From positions 52,492,552 through 52,556,551 of the forward strand of contig OX419756.1 in NCBI GenBank assembly GCA_948567375.1: a DNA stretch of 64,000 bases, written 5' to 3'. Both the position numbers and the translations under genes were made by a program. The stretch is from Lunularia cruciata (lineage: Eukaryota > Streptophyta > Marchantiopsida > Lunulariales > Lunulariaceae). A model generated the notes under the pieces. The model searched no databases. It worked only from the letters and a program-made list of their open reading frames with translations, and was not told the origin of the DNA. This document shows, one piece after another, positions 42,333 through 54,062 of the stretch. Every line of letters starts with the position of its first letter. The stretch's first letter is position 1.

Positions 42333-44905
42333 ATGCGCAAACGAGCGCTGCTTGCCGGTCCTTCACTTGCCGTTGGCCTTGCGCTGAGCAAATTTGCTGA
42401 TTCGATTATCAAGGAAGAAAAGAAGGAGGAGAGGAAAAAGAGAAAGCAAAGAACTGCCCCTACTGCTGGTGTTGCCGTGAAAGAGGGTTTAGGAGGTGGA
42501 GATAGTGGAGGGGAAGGCTCTACAAACAGAGTAGAAAAGAGGAAACGGCCCCCTGCTGTTAATGAAGGGAACAGTAATGATCAACTGATTGAAACGTCAC
42601 CTTGGATTGAACCTGGCAGTTCATTGGAGGAGGATTGCGCATCTGGTGCGGCTGAGCTTTATACAGGTAAAATGGAATCAATATATTAGCACTTGAATTG
42701 GACATTACATGAATATCGGGAATCATATCTTCTTACAGCCGATATTTGGGATGGAAGGAAAGTTTAATTTCTATACAATGGGGACTCCCAAGTATGGGAT
42801 GCACCGCGCAACTATGACTTCTTAGATATTTCGAGACATTGAGGAGGTTCATCAAATTACTCAAAGGCAATACCTATTTTCTGGACAAAGGAAGGTCAGA
42901 ATTTGGCGTTTCTTAAGATTGAGAGATATCACTGTGACGTTAAATTTTGGAGATAAAAATCGGCAGCAACGGATTGGTTGACAGACCTGTTTTGATTGAC
43001 TTTTTATGCAGAATGGAACCTCCCAACGGATACACTAGTCGCTGTGAAGATGATGTGCTCTCAATTTCTCAAGATCGATCAGGTGTCTAGGATTATTTGC
43101 AGTCTCAGCTGTCTGCCATTTCTGTCATTTTCCAAGCTTAGGAACTTCAAAAATATGTTTCAAAGTAACATCTAAGAGGTGTCATGTGCAGATGACTGTT
43201 CGGCCCTTTGTTTTGAGGTCACAGCTATACAGCAGTGTTAGTGATAGGACGACTGCTGATCGGGAACTCGAGGTATTGATCTATCTGAAGTTGATTGGAA
43301 GCACTCCTTCGGAGTTTGGGTGTGGTTGCAGCACAGATTAATTTGGTCAGATAAAAGTTCAGGGGAGGGAAGAATTTCAATGACATGATGGCATTACTTT
43401 GAGAATGCAGGAGTTGAAGCAGCAGCAGGTAGTGCGTATTTTTAAGCTCAACTCAGGGAAAGATGATTTTGCCATCATGCTCATAGACGACTACATGAAG
43501 CAGGTGAGCTGATCTTCGAACTTCCTTTTACTTGAGTTAGAATCAATTTTCACTCGTTATTTGTAACGATGGACTGCTCTGACCAACCTGGTGAGAACAG
43601 AGTCCAATTAAGTTAAGACAAAACTAGTAGGACGTTACTCCATGATTGACACGAAGCACTTCAAACCCTTTGTGGAACATGAGGCCTTATACCCTGCTCT
43701 GAATTACATACTATGAAATTCAACCGCAGATTGAGGCTGCAAAGAAGCGGATGGAAACAAAGCGACCAGAAGAAGAAGTAGCGATATTTGATTGGTTCCA
43801 AACTCGTGTGGTAAATGCGCACACAGGAGTCAGTATTAGACATTCTCACCTGGTAAGCCTTGCTTCTTTGTCGGTACTCCGTTCGTGACGACTTCTAGAA
43901 GCTATGATCAATGACGCATGCATATCTTTCTTGACAGTTCCTCTGAAATTACGATATCATTTGCTGCTAAGCCAAAAAAGTGCTTTGTTGTACCTTCGTG
44001 ATCAATTAATCACCACCGTAACTGAGTATACAGAAGTGTCCATACATCTCAAACCCTGTGAATTTTTTGCAGGTTCTGTTGTTGTCACAAGCGGGTGATG
44101 TGAAGGACAAGCAAATTTCTTTACTTATAAGTTCCGGACTTCTGGTTCGTGTGTCTGCACGTCTCTCCAACCTCTGAATGCATCCCTCAAACAAGCGTTT
44201 CTTTTCCACCTAGCATAGCATGGAAAATTGCAACTTTACTGGTAACTCAAGAATATTATCTGTGTGTCGAAAGTATGCTTCTAGTTTTTTTATGGTATTC
44301 ATCCGCACTTTGCCTGCAAAAAGACTGATCTCTTTCCGCAGAAGTATACTAACTTGCCTCGCCAATTGTTTTTGCTACAAAATCACAGTGCCCAAATCTC
44401 TTTTCGGTTTCTACGGATCTGCAAGTAGTAAGCAGTACCTGATACCATCTCATTGTATGTAGGTAACGCAATTAGCTGATGAAAGTACATATTGGTTTGG
44501 CATCCCAAACATTGGATCTCTTTTGAAGTGCCTCTCTCAGGTAATTCATTACAACCACAGTTATAATTGTCAATGTTACATAGTCTCAGTTATGGAACCT
44601 TGAGGCTGCTGTGTTTTCGTGAATACACGTCTTCTCTTAATGTCATAATCTCCTCTTACCTCATTGGTTTTGTACACTAATGCCTATCTACCTTTTGAAA
44701 TATGGAATTGCAGGGTCGGAAAGAACTCATATCATTTTTGGCACGACGGAGGTACAAGGAGATGCTCCAGGCTGTTTTGGAGAAGCAGAGATTAAAAACT
44801 TCACAATTTGACATGAGGTTTCACATTCGTGATCTTCTTGGTTCTGGACATATCTACTCAATAAGCACACCAGTTGGACCTCTTATTAGACTTTCAAGCG
44901 ATTAG
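42333..44905 (+). CDS. STK19: STK19 homologue (winged-helix DNA-binding protein), 8 exons
   Basis: Exons 42333-42666, 43012-43082, 43192-43272, 43411-43503, 43730-43852, 44073-44144, 44463-44540, 44714-44905; all junctions are GT..AG and phases agree, giving 347 residues. Residues 1-111 are a basic, low-complexity leader (KEEKKEERKKRKQ). From 112 the protein matches the STK19 family: LPTDTLVAVKMM, RPFVLRSQLYSSVSDRT, VRIFKLNSGKDDFAIM, TYWFGIPNIGSLLKCLSQGR, RRRYKEMLQAVLEK and MRFHIRDLLGSGHI. Although first called a kinase, human STK19 has no kinase fold and acts in chromatin and transcription-coupled DNA repair; no kinase motif is seen here either. ATG 42,333 is the first in-frame start. It converges on APRT. 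Confidence 0.9.
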
Positions 44906-45918
44906 TGCATATCCCTAGGGATATGCGTTCTCAGCTAGTTTTCCAGCCAATATCTTCGATTCATGTAATCTGCGGAGGCGGGAGTTCCCTGAAAATTCTG
45001 GTGACTTAGTACTAGCGGAGGAATCAGGTGTCCTCGAGTTGCGAGTTCGGTTGTCATGAAATTGATATAAAGAAAATTGGACTTATTATCTCTTAGAAGT
45101 AGACTTACAATTCTTTTGTTCGTCTACCAGTCTTATATATCATTGTCGGCTCCATTGTCCACTTTGAATGATAGTGTATGAAGTCCTGTTATGATTTCTT
45201 TTCTTTGCCGCGTAGAGTGCTTTGCATGGTTTGACTGTTCTTTGAGGGACTGAATGGTTCTAAACCGGATGTAGCAATAAGCAGCTGCCACGCGGTGAAA
45301 TTAGAAAATGCAGAATACTTCTGATTTGGGAGACTAATTTCAGTCAGAACCTGTATCAGCCGCACTGGTATCCAGGTAACTTTAAATACTAGCATGTTTT
45401 CTTCTCTTCGCTCGTTTTTTCCACTTGCCCCTAGTACCCTTATTTCGAGTATGTGATCAACTAGGCACCGATTTCAAATTCCGTACGCCGTGGTGGTGTG
45501 GTTCTACCAGCCCGTGAATGCAACATCATACAAAGATTGATGACATAGAACACCTCATAACGTTGTACAACTCCGGCAAAATCCGGATCGGCAGGAGAAG
45601 CATTTGAAGTCCTGAAACTGGAAATATGTCAAATTCAAATTTCTGATCTGGCAATAACAGATAATGGCTTTTGTTGGCCAAGTTGGGACTAGGGCTGTCT
45701 CTTTCTCCTCAACCTAGCATCAATGTTGTAGAGCCTGTTGATCTTATTCCCAATCTATGAACGACACCCCATTTGTAAAATTAGGAGTGCCGGATTCTGA
45801 TCAAGTACCCAAGTAAAATGGCAATCAACGTGAAGTGGCTCAGCTGATCGCAAGTAACTTATAATCTGCTCAATCACAAACAGTAGACCAGGAGAATGTG
45901 GTGATGAATTTCTCGAAT
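44906..45918. other. Intergenic region between convergent genes
   Basis: About 1 kb shared by the 3' ends of the STK19 homologue and APRT. No gene. A weak GACATAGAACAC...GTTGTACAA resemblance near 45,540 to the non-LTR tail is too short to call. Confidence 0.5.
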
Positions 45919-48694
45919 TTACTCTCCTTCAAAATCTACCAGGATGAACAGTGGCTTCCCCGTAAGTTTCTCCCGGCCCTGAAAAATCATCCATATTATA
46001 TCTCGTCCATTACACATTATGTCTTACCAAATATTCATAGATCATAGTGTTCATACAACAGTTCATCAACTCCACGAGTAATAACGCAAGATATGTACTA
46101 GATATGCCTCGAGTCGTACAGCGTGCAGCTGAGGCAACCTAGATGGTTCGTTTCGTGAATGTTCTAGCTAGGAAAAGATCATTTTCGTAGGAACCATTTG
46201 GCCAAACCGGCTGGTTCTCTTTTAAGAGTAAGATGCGATAGTCTAAGACTCGAGTTAGGTACTAAGCCATGCAAAACACAAACTTCACCAACAGGTGAAG
46301 CAAGTATGCCATAGAAAACACGACATATGTACCATGACTAAGCACATAAGTGAAGGCTACAGACTAAGCATATGTAGGAAAACTCAAGCAGCTGAGATAG
46401 CGAAAGCGGGGTTGGATAAAAGAGGAAACAGACCTTCAGATCTGAAAGCTCAATTAAGCAGGCACATTCAACGACCTCAGCACCAACACGCTCTGCATTT
46501 TGGAGGTAACAAATGTAAGGAAATGAAATGCCTCGAGTAAAACCGCATCTGTTGCTCATTTGGAACTATGATCAGAATTGTTCTCCACATCTCAGTTCAT
46601 CTGACGTTCGACATAATTAATTACATCTATAGAAGCTAGAGTTTGAGAAGGCCAGACAGTTCTGAGAAGGAAGGATGGATGTACCAACCCACTGAATGCG
46701 AGAGCAAAACGCCGAGGCGTAAAAGATATAAAAAAAGGCCATTAGACCACATAAAGCAACATCCTTAGAGAGCTATCATCTCTAAAGAGTAAATCTGGCA
46801 GCATACCCAGAAGTCTGATCCCTGCTGCAAGTGTACCACCAGTTGCGATGAGATCATCTACAACTACACAACGTTCACCAGGCTGCACGGCCCCTACGTG
46901 CATTTCAATTCGGTCTGAACCATACTCCAACTGGTACTCCTCACCAACGACAGGCCCTAGAAAGCACGACACAAAGTTCCTGAAGCTTGTGAATTATAGC
47001 GAGGATGTACACATTCAACAAGTCTTGGGCCTATGGACATGACTAGAGTAGGTAAATACCTACCTTACCCTAAGCGCAAGTAATTTCAGGGCTCCATGCT
47101 TTACTAACTAGGTGGATCTCCACGTTGCCTGAGCGCTTCAAAGAGGAAAATCCATGGAATCAAACCCACCCATCAGTCGAAGCTCCGCGCTATTTTGTGG
47201 GCAAGTGTCACCTGCGCTCTAACCACGACTAAAAGCAACTTGTTCATTGTGAACATTGGTACATACATAAGAAAGAGTGATGCTGACAGGACTGTAGGAG
47301 AACAAACCTGGAAGTTTCTTGGGCTTTCTTTGAGGAACGAACTTGGCACCGATAGCAAGGGCTATAGGTGGTCCAAAGATAAACCCTCGTGCTTCGATAC
47401 CTGTCGGCAGACATCCAGACGAGTTTAACCTCACGTAACATAAGCACACAAGATCCTACCATTATTGGCTACGATGCTTAGGTACGTTTTGAAATCTCGA
47501 ACCTATTTCTACAATATCCATTATATTCTAGGTACAAATACATATCTCCATTCCAGGGGCGCTCACAGGTTGGTCAGCTAATCCAACTCATACGAAAGAT
47601 CCTTATTAAAACTTCCAGAAGTGAGACTTGGAAATCAAAAAAGACCACAAGCTACTGTCCTCGAGAAGACAAATCCATGCATTACAGAAGTGTGCCATAA
47701 AATCCAGCGAAACACAGAGGATCAAGGTGGCACATGTGAAATTTACAGAGGCTGTGCACTTGCACAAAAGTAATTCCTTTTGAAGGCCATTTTGAACAGG
47801 ACTAAAATATTCGGTTCAAGAGTCATCCTGGAGTTCCGTGGTGCTAAGCAAAACTTGGGAAATACAGACATCTAAAAGGCTGCAATTCCCTTCAAGAAGA
47901 CACCAAGTGTGTCTCGTTGAAGAAAATGAATACAACATAACACGAACTCGATGCTCCTCCAGTTAAAATACATCCTCACAAGTCGAACATTTGACGTTCG
48001 AGCAATATTTGCGACCGCCAAGTACCACTACGCATTATGCTATGGACGAGAAAAATACAATGAGTAGCGGCGACACATACCAACGACAACATCAATTTTC
48101 ATATCCTTATATCTTTCAACAAAAAGGTCGGTAGTGTCCTTGAAAGCTTGGTGATCCAGGAGTAGCGTTGTCACATCACGGAACAGGATCCCTGCAGAGA
48201 ATGGAGAGCAAGGTTAGAAGGTTAAAGCACGTCAGTAGTAATTAGTACCAAGCTCAATTTCGTTGAATTGTTCCTTCACCACTAAGAGCTAGGAGAAGCT
48301 ATCTACCCTCTTCAGATTGCGTTGGCATGGTCCAGACATCTCTCCTACCAATGCCATGAGACCGACTGAGTACATTCTCATGAATCAACGACGTCCTCTG
48401 CGGATCCAGCTTGGGAGTACAAAGACGATGCGCTCAGACAGCAGCAGATAACCTCACGTACTGTTCAACGACTCAAAAATTCCCAGGGATTAAGAGTTGC
48501 AGCTTACGCCACGAGTTCTGAATCCAGGAAATCAGGGATGGTACGAGTTCCGAATCGACAGACAGACAGACAGACAGACAGACGGACGGACAAACACATA
48601 ACATACCAGCGTGAGGGAAGTCAGGAATTGTGCGGATCGACTCCTTGATGCGGGCCAGACGAGGGTCGACGATTTCTCCTGCAGCTTCCGACAT
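45919..48694 (-). CDS. APT: Adenine phosphoribosyltransferase, 6 exons
   Basis: Catalyses adenine + PRPP to AMP + PPi (purine salvage, also cytokinin base conversion in plants). Exons on the minus strand: 48607-48694, 48081-48191, 47308-47400, 46807-46956, 46434-46492, 45919-45978; GT..AG throughout and phases agree, giving 186 residues, about the length of Arabidopsis APT1. Motifs: [78 protein letters not shown] and the PRPP-binding loop [16 protein letters not shown] (residues 128-143), ending [15 protein letters not shown]. No transit peptide is seen, so a cytosolic form is likely. Intron 1 starts with a CAGA microsatellite. A MITE lies about 200 bp upstream of the start codon. Confidence 0.96.
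48560..48594. repeat. CAGA/CGGA tetranucleotide microsatellite
   Basis: About seven CAGA units followed by CGGACGGA inside APRT intron 1, close to the 5' splice site. It creates a spurious VCLSVCLS-like frame on the minus strand. Confidence 0.95.
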
Positions 48695-48891
48695 GTTCGC
48701 CCAAATTTTCCCACTCACTCTCCTCTGCTCGAGCAGTGGAGTGAGTAGTGGACCACAGGAATTCCTTCCTTCCTCGTCCCCCTTCTCATTCAATTCAACT
48801 TGCAAGACACAACCACAATGTGCACGAATCTTTGCGAATATTCCCTTCTTTCATGAAGACGGTTGGTGCAATGTCCGATCAACTCACAACC

Positions 48892-49096
48892 TAAAACTCC
48901 TTTGGGTAACATATTTACGGTATTTAGCGGGTGCGTATGACTACTTGAAATTGAGTACTGTATTAGATAAGACGGTGTGTTTAAAGCAAGCTCCTCCACG
49001 TTCAAAAGTCGAGATTTCTTCTTAAATTCTACAAGTTATCAAATGTTTTTAATATCTTGTTTAAATACCGTAAATATGTTACCCAAAGGAGTTTTA
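48892..49096. mobile_element. MITE with perfect 35-bp terminal inverted repeats
   Basis: 48,892-48,926 starts TAAAACTCCTTTGGGTAAC and is the exact reverse complement of 49,062-49,096 over all 35 bases. Total length is 205 bp and there is no internal coding capacity. Both ends are TA, compatible with a TA target duplication of Tc1/mariner-type elements, in which case the inverted repeats would be 33 bp. It lies about 200 bp upstream of the APRT start codon, probably in its promoter. Confidence 0.85.
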
Positions 49097-49215
49097 TCTT
49101 TTTTAAAGGGTTGAAGTTCACTATGTGTTGAGAAGGATCCTGGTCAACAGGTTCTTCTTAAGAGAGTGGTGAAATGCCAATCTTCGTGGAGACTAGACTA
49201 GTCCAGTCTTTATTG

Positions 49216-50674
49216 ACATCAAAACTGAAATCCTCTATTGAGGGATCAGACTCACTTGGCATAACTAACCTCTTCAACCTATACTTGATGGTATTTAGTT
49301 ATCTTTTCTCTTTGGCCCATCCAACAACCCTCATACATACTCTACTCTACTCTACTGTACTGTACTGTACTGTACTAAACCAAAAAAAAAACAATAGGGG
49401 GTTTAAATTGCACATTTTAAGGAAATGTTATTATTTAGTAAAGTGAGTACGGTAAAAGTTTACAAGACGTGCATTTGGAATTGAACGAGACCACCATCAA
49501 AACGATGAGACGAAATCAAATTAAGAGAGAGTAATTGATATATTTTTAGAAATTTATATTTATATATATATATATATATATGGCCATTGGAGGGTCATAA
49601 TGATTTGAATGGAAATCGACTAAGATAATTCTTGATTTAATTCCAAGAATTGATGTTATGTAGTGAATGAATGTGTAGCTGTGTATATATGCTGAACTTT
49701 GATTTTGTGAGCTAAGCAGCTGGAGGAGAGGGGTGGAGCGATGCCGCCTCTATTCAACTGGAGACCTTCAGGCTCTACTATACTACTACTACTACTACTA
49801 CTACTACTGTGGTAACCAGGGTTTACAGGACTAGGTAGATGATTGACCATAGTAAGACAGTTATCTGCCCAGCTTTGTATAATTAGACTTTGTATAACCC
49901 GAGTTTGTTGCAAAACTGAAATATCAAAACTGAAATATCAAAACTGAAATCAAAAACTGAAATCCTCTATTGAAACTGAAACATCAAAACTGAAATCCTC
50001 TATTGAGAGATCAGACTCACTTGGCATAACTAACCCCTTCAACCTATACTTGATGGTATTTGATTGATGATTATCTTTTCTCTTTGGCCCATCCAACAAC
50101 CCTCATACATACTCTACTCTACTGTACTGTACTAAACAAAACAAAAACAATAGGGGGTTTAAATTGCACATTTTAAGGAAATGTTATTATTTAGTAAAGT
50201 GAGTACGGTAAAAGTTTACAAGACGTGCATTTGGAATTGAATGAGACCACCATCAAAACGATGAGACGAAATCAAATTAAGAGAGAGTAATTGATATATT
50301 TTTAGAAATTGTTATATATATATATATATATATATATGGCCATTGGAGGGTCATAAGGATTTGAATGGAAATCGACTAAGATAATTCTTGATTTAATTCC
50401 AAAGAATTGATGTTATGTAGTGAATGAATGTGTAGCTGTGTATATATGCTGAACTTTGATTTTGATTTAAGATTTCTTAAGCAGCTGGAGGAGAGGGGTG
50501 GAGCGATGCCGCCTCTATTCAACTGGAGACCTTCAGGCTCTACTATACTACTACTACTACTACTGTGGTAACCAGGGTTTACAGGACTAGGTAGATGATT
50601 GACCATAGTAAGACAGTTATCTGCCCAGCTTTGTATAATTAGACTTTGTATAACCCGAGTTTGTTGCAAAACTT
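49216..50674. repeat. 765-bp tandem duplication
   Basis: Unit 1 (49,216-49,980) and unit 2 (49,981 to about 50,674) are nearly identical over long stretches, including AAACAATAGGGGGTTTAAATT, GGCCATTGGAGGGTCATAA and TGGTAACCAGGGTTTACAGG. They differ mainly in microsatellites: (TA)n at about 49,560 and 50,313, (TAC)n at about 49,781 and 50,546, and the CTACT/GTACT tracts near 49,335 and 50,110. A short CTGAAATATCAAAA-type tandem repeat (49,911-49,995) marks the junction. The paired frames on the minus strand begin at non-ATG codons and I do not call them genes. Confidence 0.93.
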
Positions 50675-51746
50675 CAAATTTATAGAGAAAAATTGTTTAT
50701 GAGTACCTTGTTAGCAGTTTTGAAGATTGACCAAGGTGTTTTTTTGGTGCTCTTTTTCTTCCTGTACTATTTTGAGTGTTTATTCTGACTGTGGTTATTT
50801 TTGACATCTAATTTCTTTTGATTCATTAATTCTTACAATTTTCATGAATAAAGTATATCTACTTGAGTGGTATTTCTTCCCATTTTCATATATAAGTATA
50901 TATACTTGAGTGGTGTTGCAAAAAAATTCATTATTTTGTAGCATTTTTTTTTAGGACACTAGGTTTAGTACATATGCTCTAGATTAACTTGGAGCATCTT
51001 AATCTTTAGCACCTAGCACTTAGATAGGTTAAACTATCTAAAGCTTAAGATGCTCAAGGTTTATATGGCTTTCTTCTTGTTTTTAATCTCTTACATATCT
51101 GAAGTTTTTGGCCTAAGGAAGATATTAAATTTAACTGATGTACTCAAAGTTGTTGTATTATAATAATGTTATTGTATTGTATTATTTTTTCTCTCATAGA
51201 CTAAAAAGCCACTACAAAGATATTAATTTGAACTCTATGAGTCTCATGCTACAGTCGGTTTAAGAGCATATTAACTTAAGATGGGAACATTATAATCACT
51301 TTGAGGGAAATCCAAATTCAAGCATATAGTCAGTAGCTTTATTACTCGATGTAAAGCATCAACTTGGCCTACTTTACTAGTTGCACAAGAAAACAAAAGC
51401 AAAAGGTTATTACAATAAAAAGTCGCTTCCTGTTTGGAATATGTCCATCCAAGAAGCTACATATACATATATCGAAAGGCTGAATTCTTCAGGGAACTCC
51501 CGGTATTATTATGAAGATTGTTTTTGACGTGTACTAAATTGATAAAGAAGTTCAGGTTCATGGTGGCAACCTTATATTAAAGAAACTTTAAGGAAAACAA
51601 GATCATCGTGTTGATGCTAGCTAGATGTGCAGGTTTTAAGACAAGAATTCGGGGAAGAATCGAATAGTTTGCAGAAAGTTATCGACAGTATACCTCGCCG
51701 AAAATGCTTGCAGTTTCAATTTGGTAAAGTCCAGAGTGAAGCAATT
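50675..51746. other. Intergenic stretch with one hairpin
   Basis: No gene. GAGCATCTTAATCTTTAG at 50,992 pairs with CTAAAGCTTAAGATGCTC ending at 51,055 with one mismatch, an 18-bp-arm inverted repeat around a 28-base loop. Confidence 0.5.
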
Positions 51747-52305
51747 TCAATTTAGTAAAGTCAGGCCCTGAATCCCTTCTGTTGTTGTTGCCGGAGAAAC
51801 CATCACAACAAAATCTACTATCCACAAGAGTAGGTCTAAAAGTAAGTCGTTTTGATTCGGTGGATTCTTATCTCCTTGTTGAGTTGAGGGATCTTCATAT
51901 GGGACTGATGTTGCACCAGTTTGAAGTAAGCTCGAAAGTCTACCAGTTTGTTTATTCCTTTGCTGCGTTGTTGTTGTTGTTGTGCCTGCAGGTAAGACAC
52001 GATTGATTGATTGATTGATTGATAGCGGGATGCTGATCGTCACGACGAAACTGTCAGTAGCATTGTACGACTCAAAGTAAGTAACTATTGAGCTCAAGGA
52101 AGAACCTGTAAGTTGAAGGAGAGAGAAAATTTGTCTTAATCAGAGAAATAGAACTCCGAAATGGATGGTATTTTAGATTTGGATTTAAAGAAGAAGCAGC
52201 TCGAAAGATGAAAGAATGCACGGATTCAGAACTTCGCCGCGTAAACTCACTCGGTGATAAAAAAATCGGATGTGAGTTGAACGTCAGCCAGGGGAGATCC
52301 GACAT
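51747..52305 (-). CDS. Candidate small two-exon gene, unknown function
   Basis: Unrecognised. An ATG at 52,305 opens MSDLPWLTFNSHPIFLSP; a good donor (GTGAGT) follows at 52,250 and an acceptor with pyrimidine tract (TTCAACTTACAG) precedes 52,105. The splice phases match, giving about 137 residues ending at the TAG/TGA block at 51,747. The middle has a Thr/Gln run from CAACAA repeats and an INQSIN stretch from an (ATCA)n tract, and the end has a hydrophobic LLLDLLLWIVDFVVMV segment that could be a tail anchor. Evidence is only open frame plus compatible splice sites; the region could instead be non-coding. Confidence 0.3.
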
Positions 52306-54062
52306 CCACTAATCGAAGACATGCAAGTCTAAAGCAACTAAGGAATTGACACAAACTCACTTTGCAATTCTGTGCAGAGCAGACGAAGCGAAAATATACA
52401 TTCCACGAACAGAATTAGAGTATTTCGAGTAGGAAAAAGCAGGAAGGTACCGAGAGCTTAAAACTGAGTAAGATCAAGGAGAAGTTTCAGACATATTTCA
52501 GAAGCTCCGCGTAGTTCCTGTTACATGAGAGGGTTACCAATCCCCGTCGTGGCCAGTTTTTAGTTCTTGAAATCAAAATTCATAATGCAAACTTAAGACG
52601 AGCATATATTTGTGACATCTAACTTGAATTCCAATCTGGGATTCCATATATTACTTTTGTCTACCATATACTCTCGACTTTCTACAGCTTATAAATCGAA
52701 TCGATGTATCATCGATCCTAGTGATTGTACGAATCTGTTCGGCCTGTTATACTTGTGGGCATAGAAATTGAACCAGGTGAAAACTTCTTCTTCTTCTTCT
52801 TGTGGTTATGCTGTATCCATACGAATATTATCTCATTTTGCTCGGGATTTCATAAAATTTTATGTATTTGTGTTCGTGGTTTCTCATTGCAGTGGGATGT
52901 TTCATTCTATTCTCAATCTGAAATGGAATGTAAACTGACTTGTGGGTTTGCTTTTCTCATGTAAGTCATATTCTAGTTTGCTCGAGAAGTGACAGGTAAT
53001 GAAATCGTTATTGGAATAGCTTCATCAGGACTGAGAAAATCGTATTCTAAGTGCTGAGAAACTATCATGGATTACGTCATGTACTAAAATCTTTCCTTGG
53101 ATAAAGCTTGACCATGGCTGGAACCCCTTGGGAGTGATTGAGGCAATCTCATGTCACTTTCCATGTCTTGTAGCAGAGAACACGTACGTACGTGACAACC
53201 GCAGAAACTAAAAGACATGATTGTTGTCTAAATATTCATCTATTCCTATGTCCATCAACATCCGACCAGGGCATCCGACGGATATGTTCACGATTGAGAA
53301 CGACAGTTGCAAGACTCAGACCAGGAAAGAGACCTTGCAACTCTATTACTGAATCGTCAAATATTGTCTAGAGACCATCAATATTTAGACCTTTCCTATC
53401 AAACTTCTAGTACTAGCTGAAATTGATAGATAAGACCTGAATATTGATGACAATTTTTAACTCTGAATGGATTTCGACAAATGCAGTAATGAGTCCCTGA
53501 GTTTTCGACAGACTGGCTTGTTTCACATTTGGCAGCTTTGCTCATCTCAAGAAGGATCAAGACCTAAGCCTGTCAACATGTTAATTTTTTCGGATCTCTT
53601 TGCTTCAGCCTAAATATGTGTTAAACATCAGTAGTAAGGAGGATGTAAGGAATACATTAAGGTAATACATTAAAATTGTTTGCATGACTCTGCCCAGAAC
53701 ATCCGCTAAAATAATACTCTAGAGCGTGGTATTTAAAACGAAATGGTTACTTGAACTCATCAATATATTATCTTAAAAAGAGATATGATTCATACCGAAA
53801 TCAAGTCGTACGAAGCTCAACATCAATAATCCGCAAACATACTTAAGGTAAGTGTGGTAAAGGTATATATGACATCAACTTTTTACAGCGAAGAAAAAAG
53901 TGACAGTAGAAAAAGAATTTATTATTTAAGCCTTATCTATCAACTTCGAGTGCTGGCAAAAGAACCAGTTGACAGAAGAGTCAAAGTTCAGTATTTAAGC
54001 CTGTCCTATTTAACTTATAATGCAGGCAAAGAAAGCAGTGACGGAAGAACCAAGTCCAAGAT
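52306..54062. other. Intergenic stretch
   Basis: No gene recognised. It contains a 14-bp palindrome CACGTACGTACGTG at 53,181-53,194 with two overlapping ACGT cores of the G-box type; no adjacent gene start gives it a clear role. Confidence 0.5.

Noticed and set aside
45530-45600. Weak match to the non-LTR 3' tail in the STK19-APRT interval
   Set aside because: Only a few short words match; not enough to separate from chance.
48473-48805. Minus-strand frame with VCLSVCLS repeats
   Set aside because: The repeats are translation of the CAGA microsatellite in APRT intron 1; only the MSEAAGEIV...FPHAG part is real, as APRT exon 1.
49656-50669. Two similar minus-strand frames in the tandem duplication
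   Set aside because: They start at non-ATG codons, their Ser run comes from a TAC microsatellite, and their likeness simply reflects the DNA duplication.
53181-53194. CACGTACGTACGTG palindrome as a regulatory site
   Set aside because: No gene start nearby on either strand; a single 14-bp palindrome is weak evidence.
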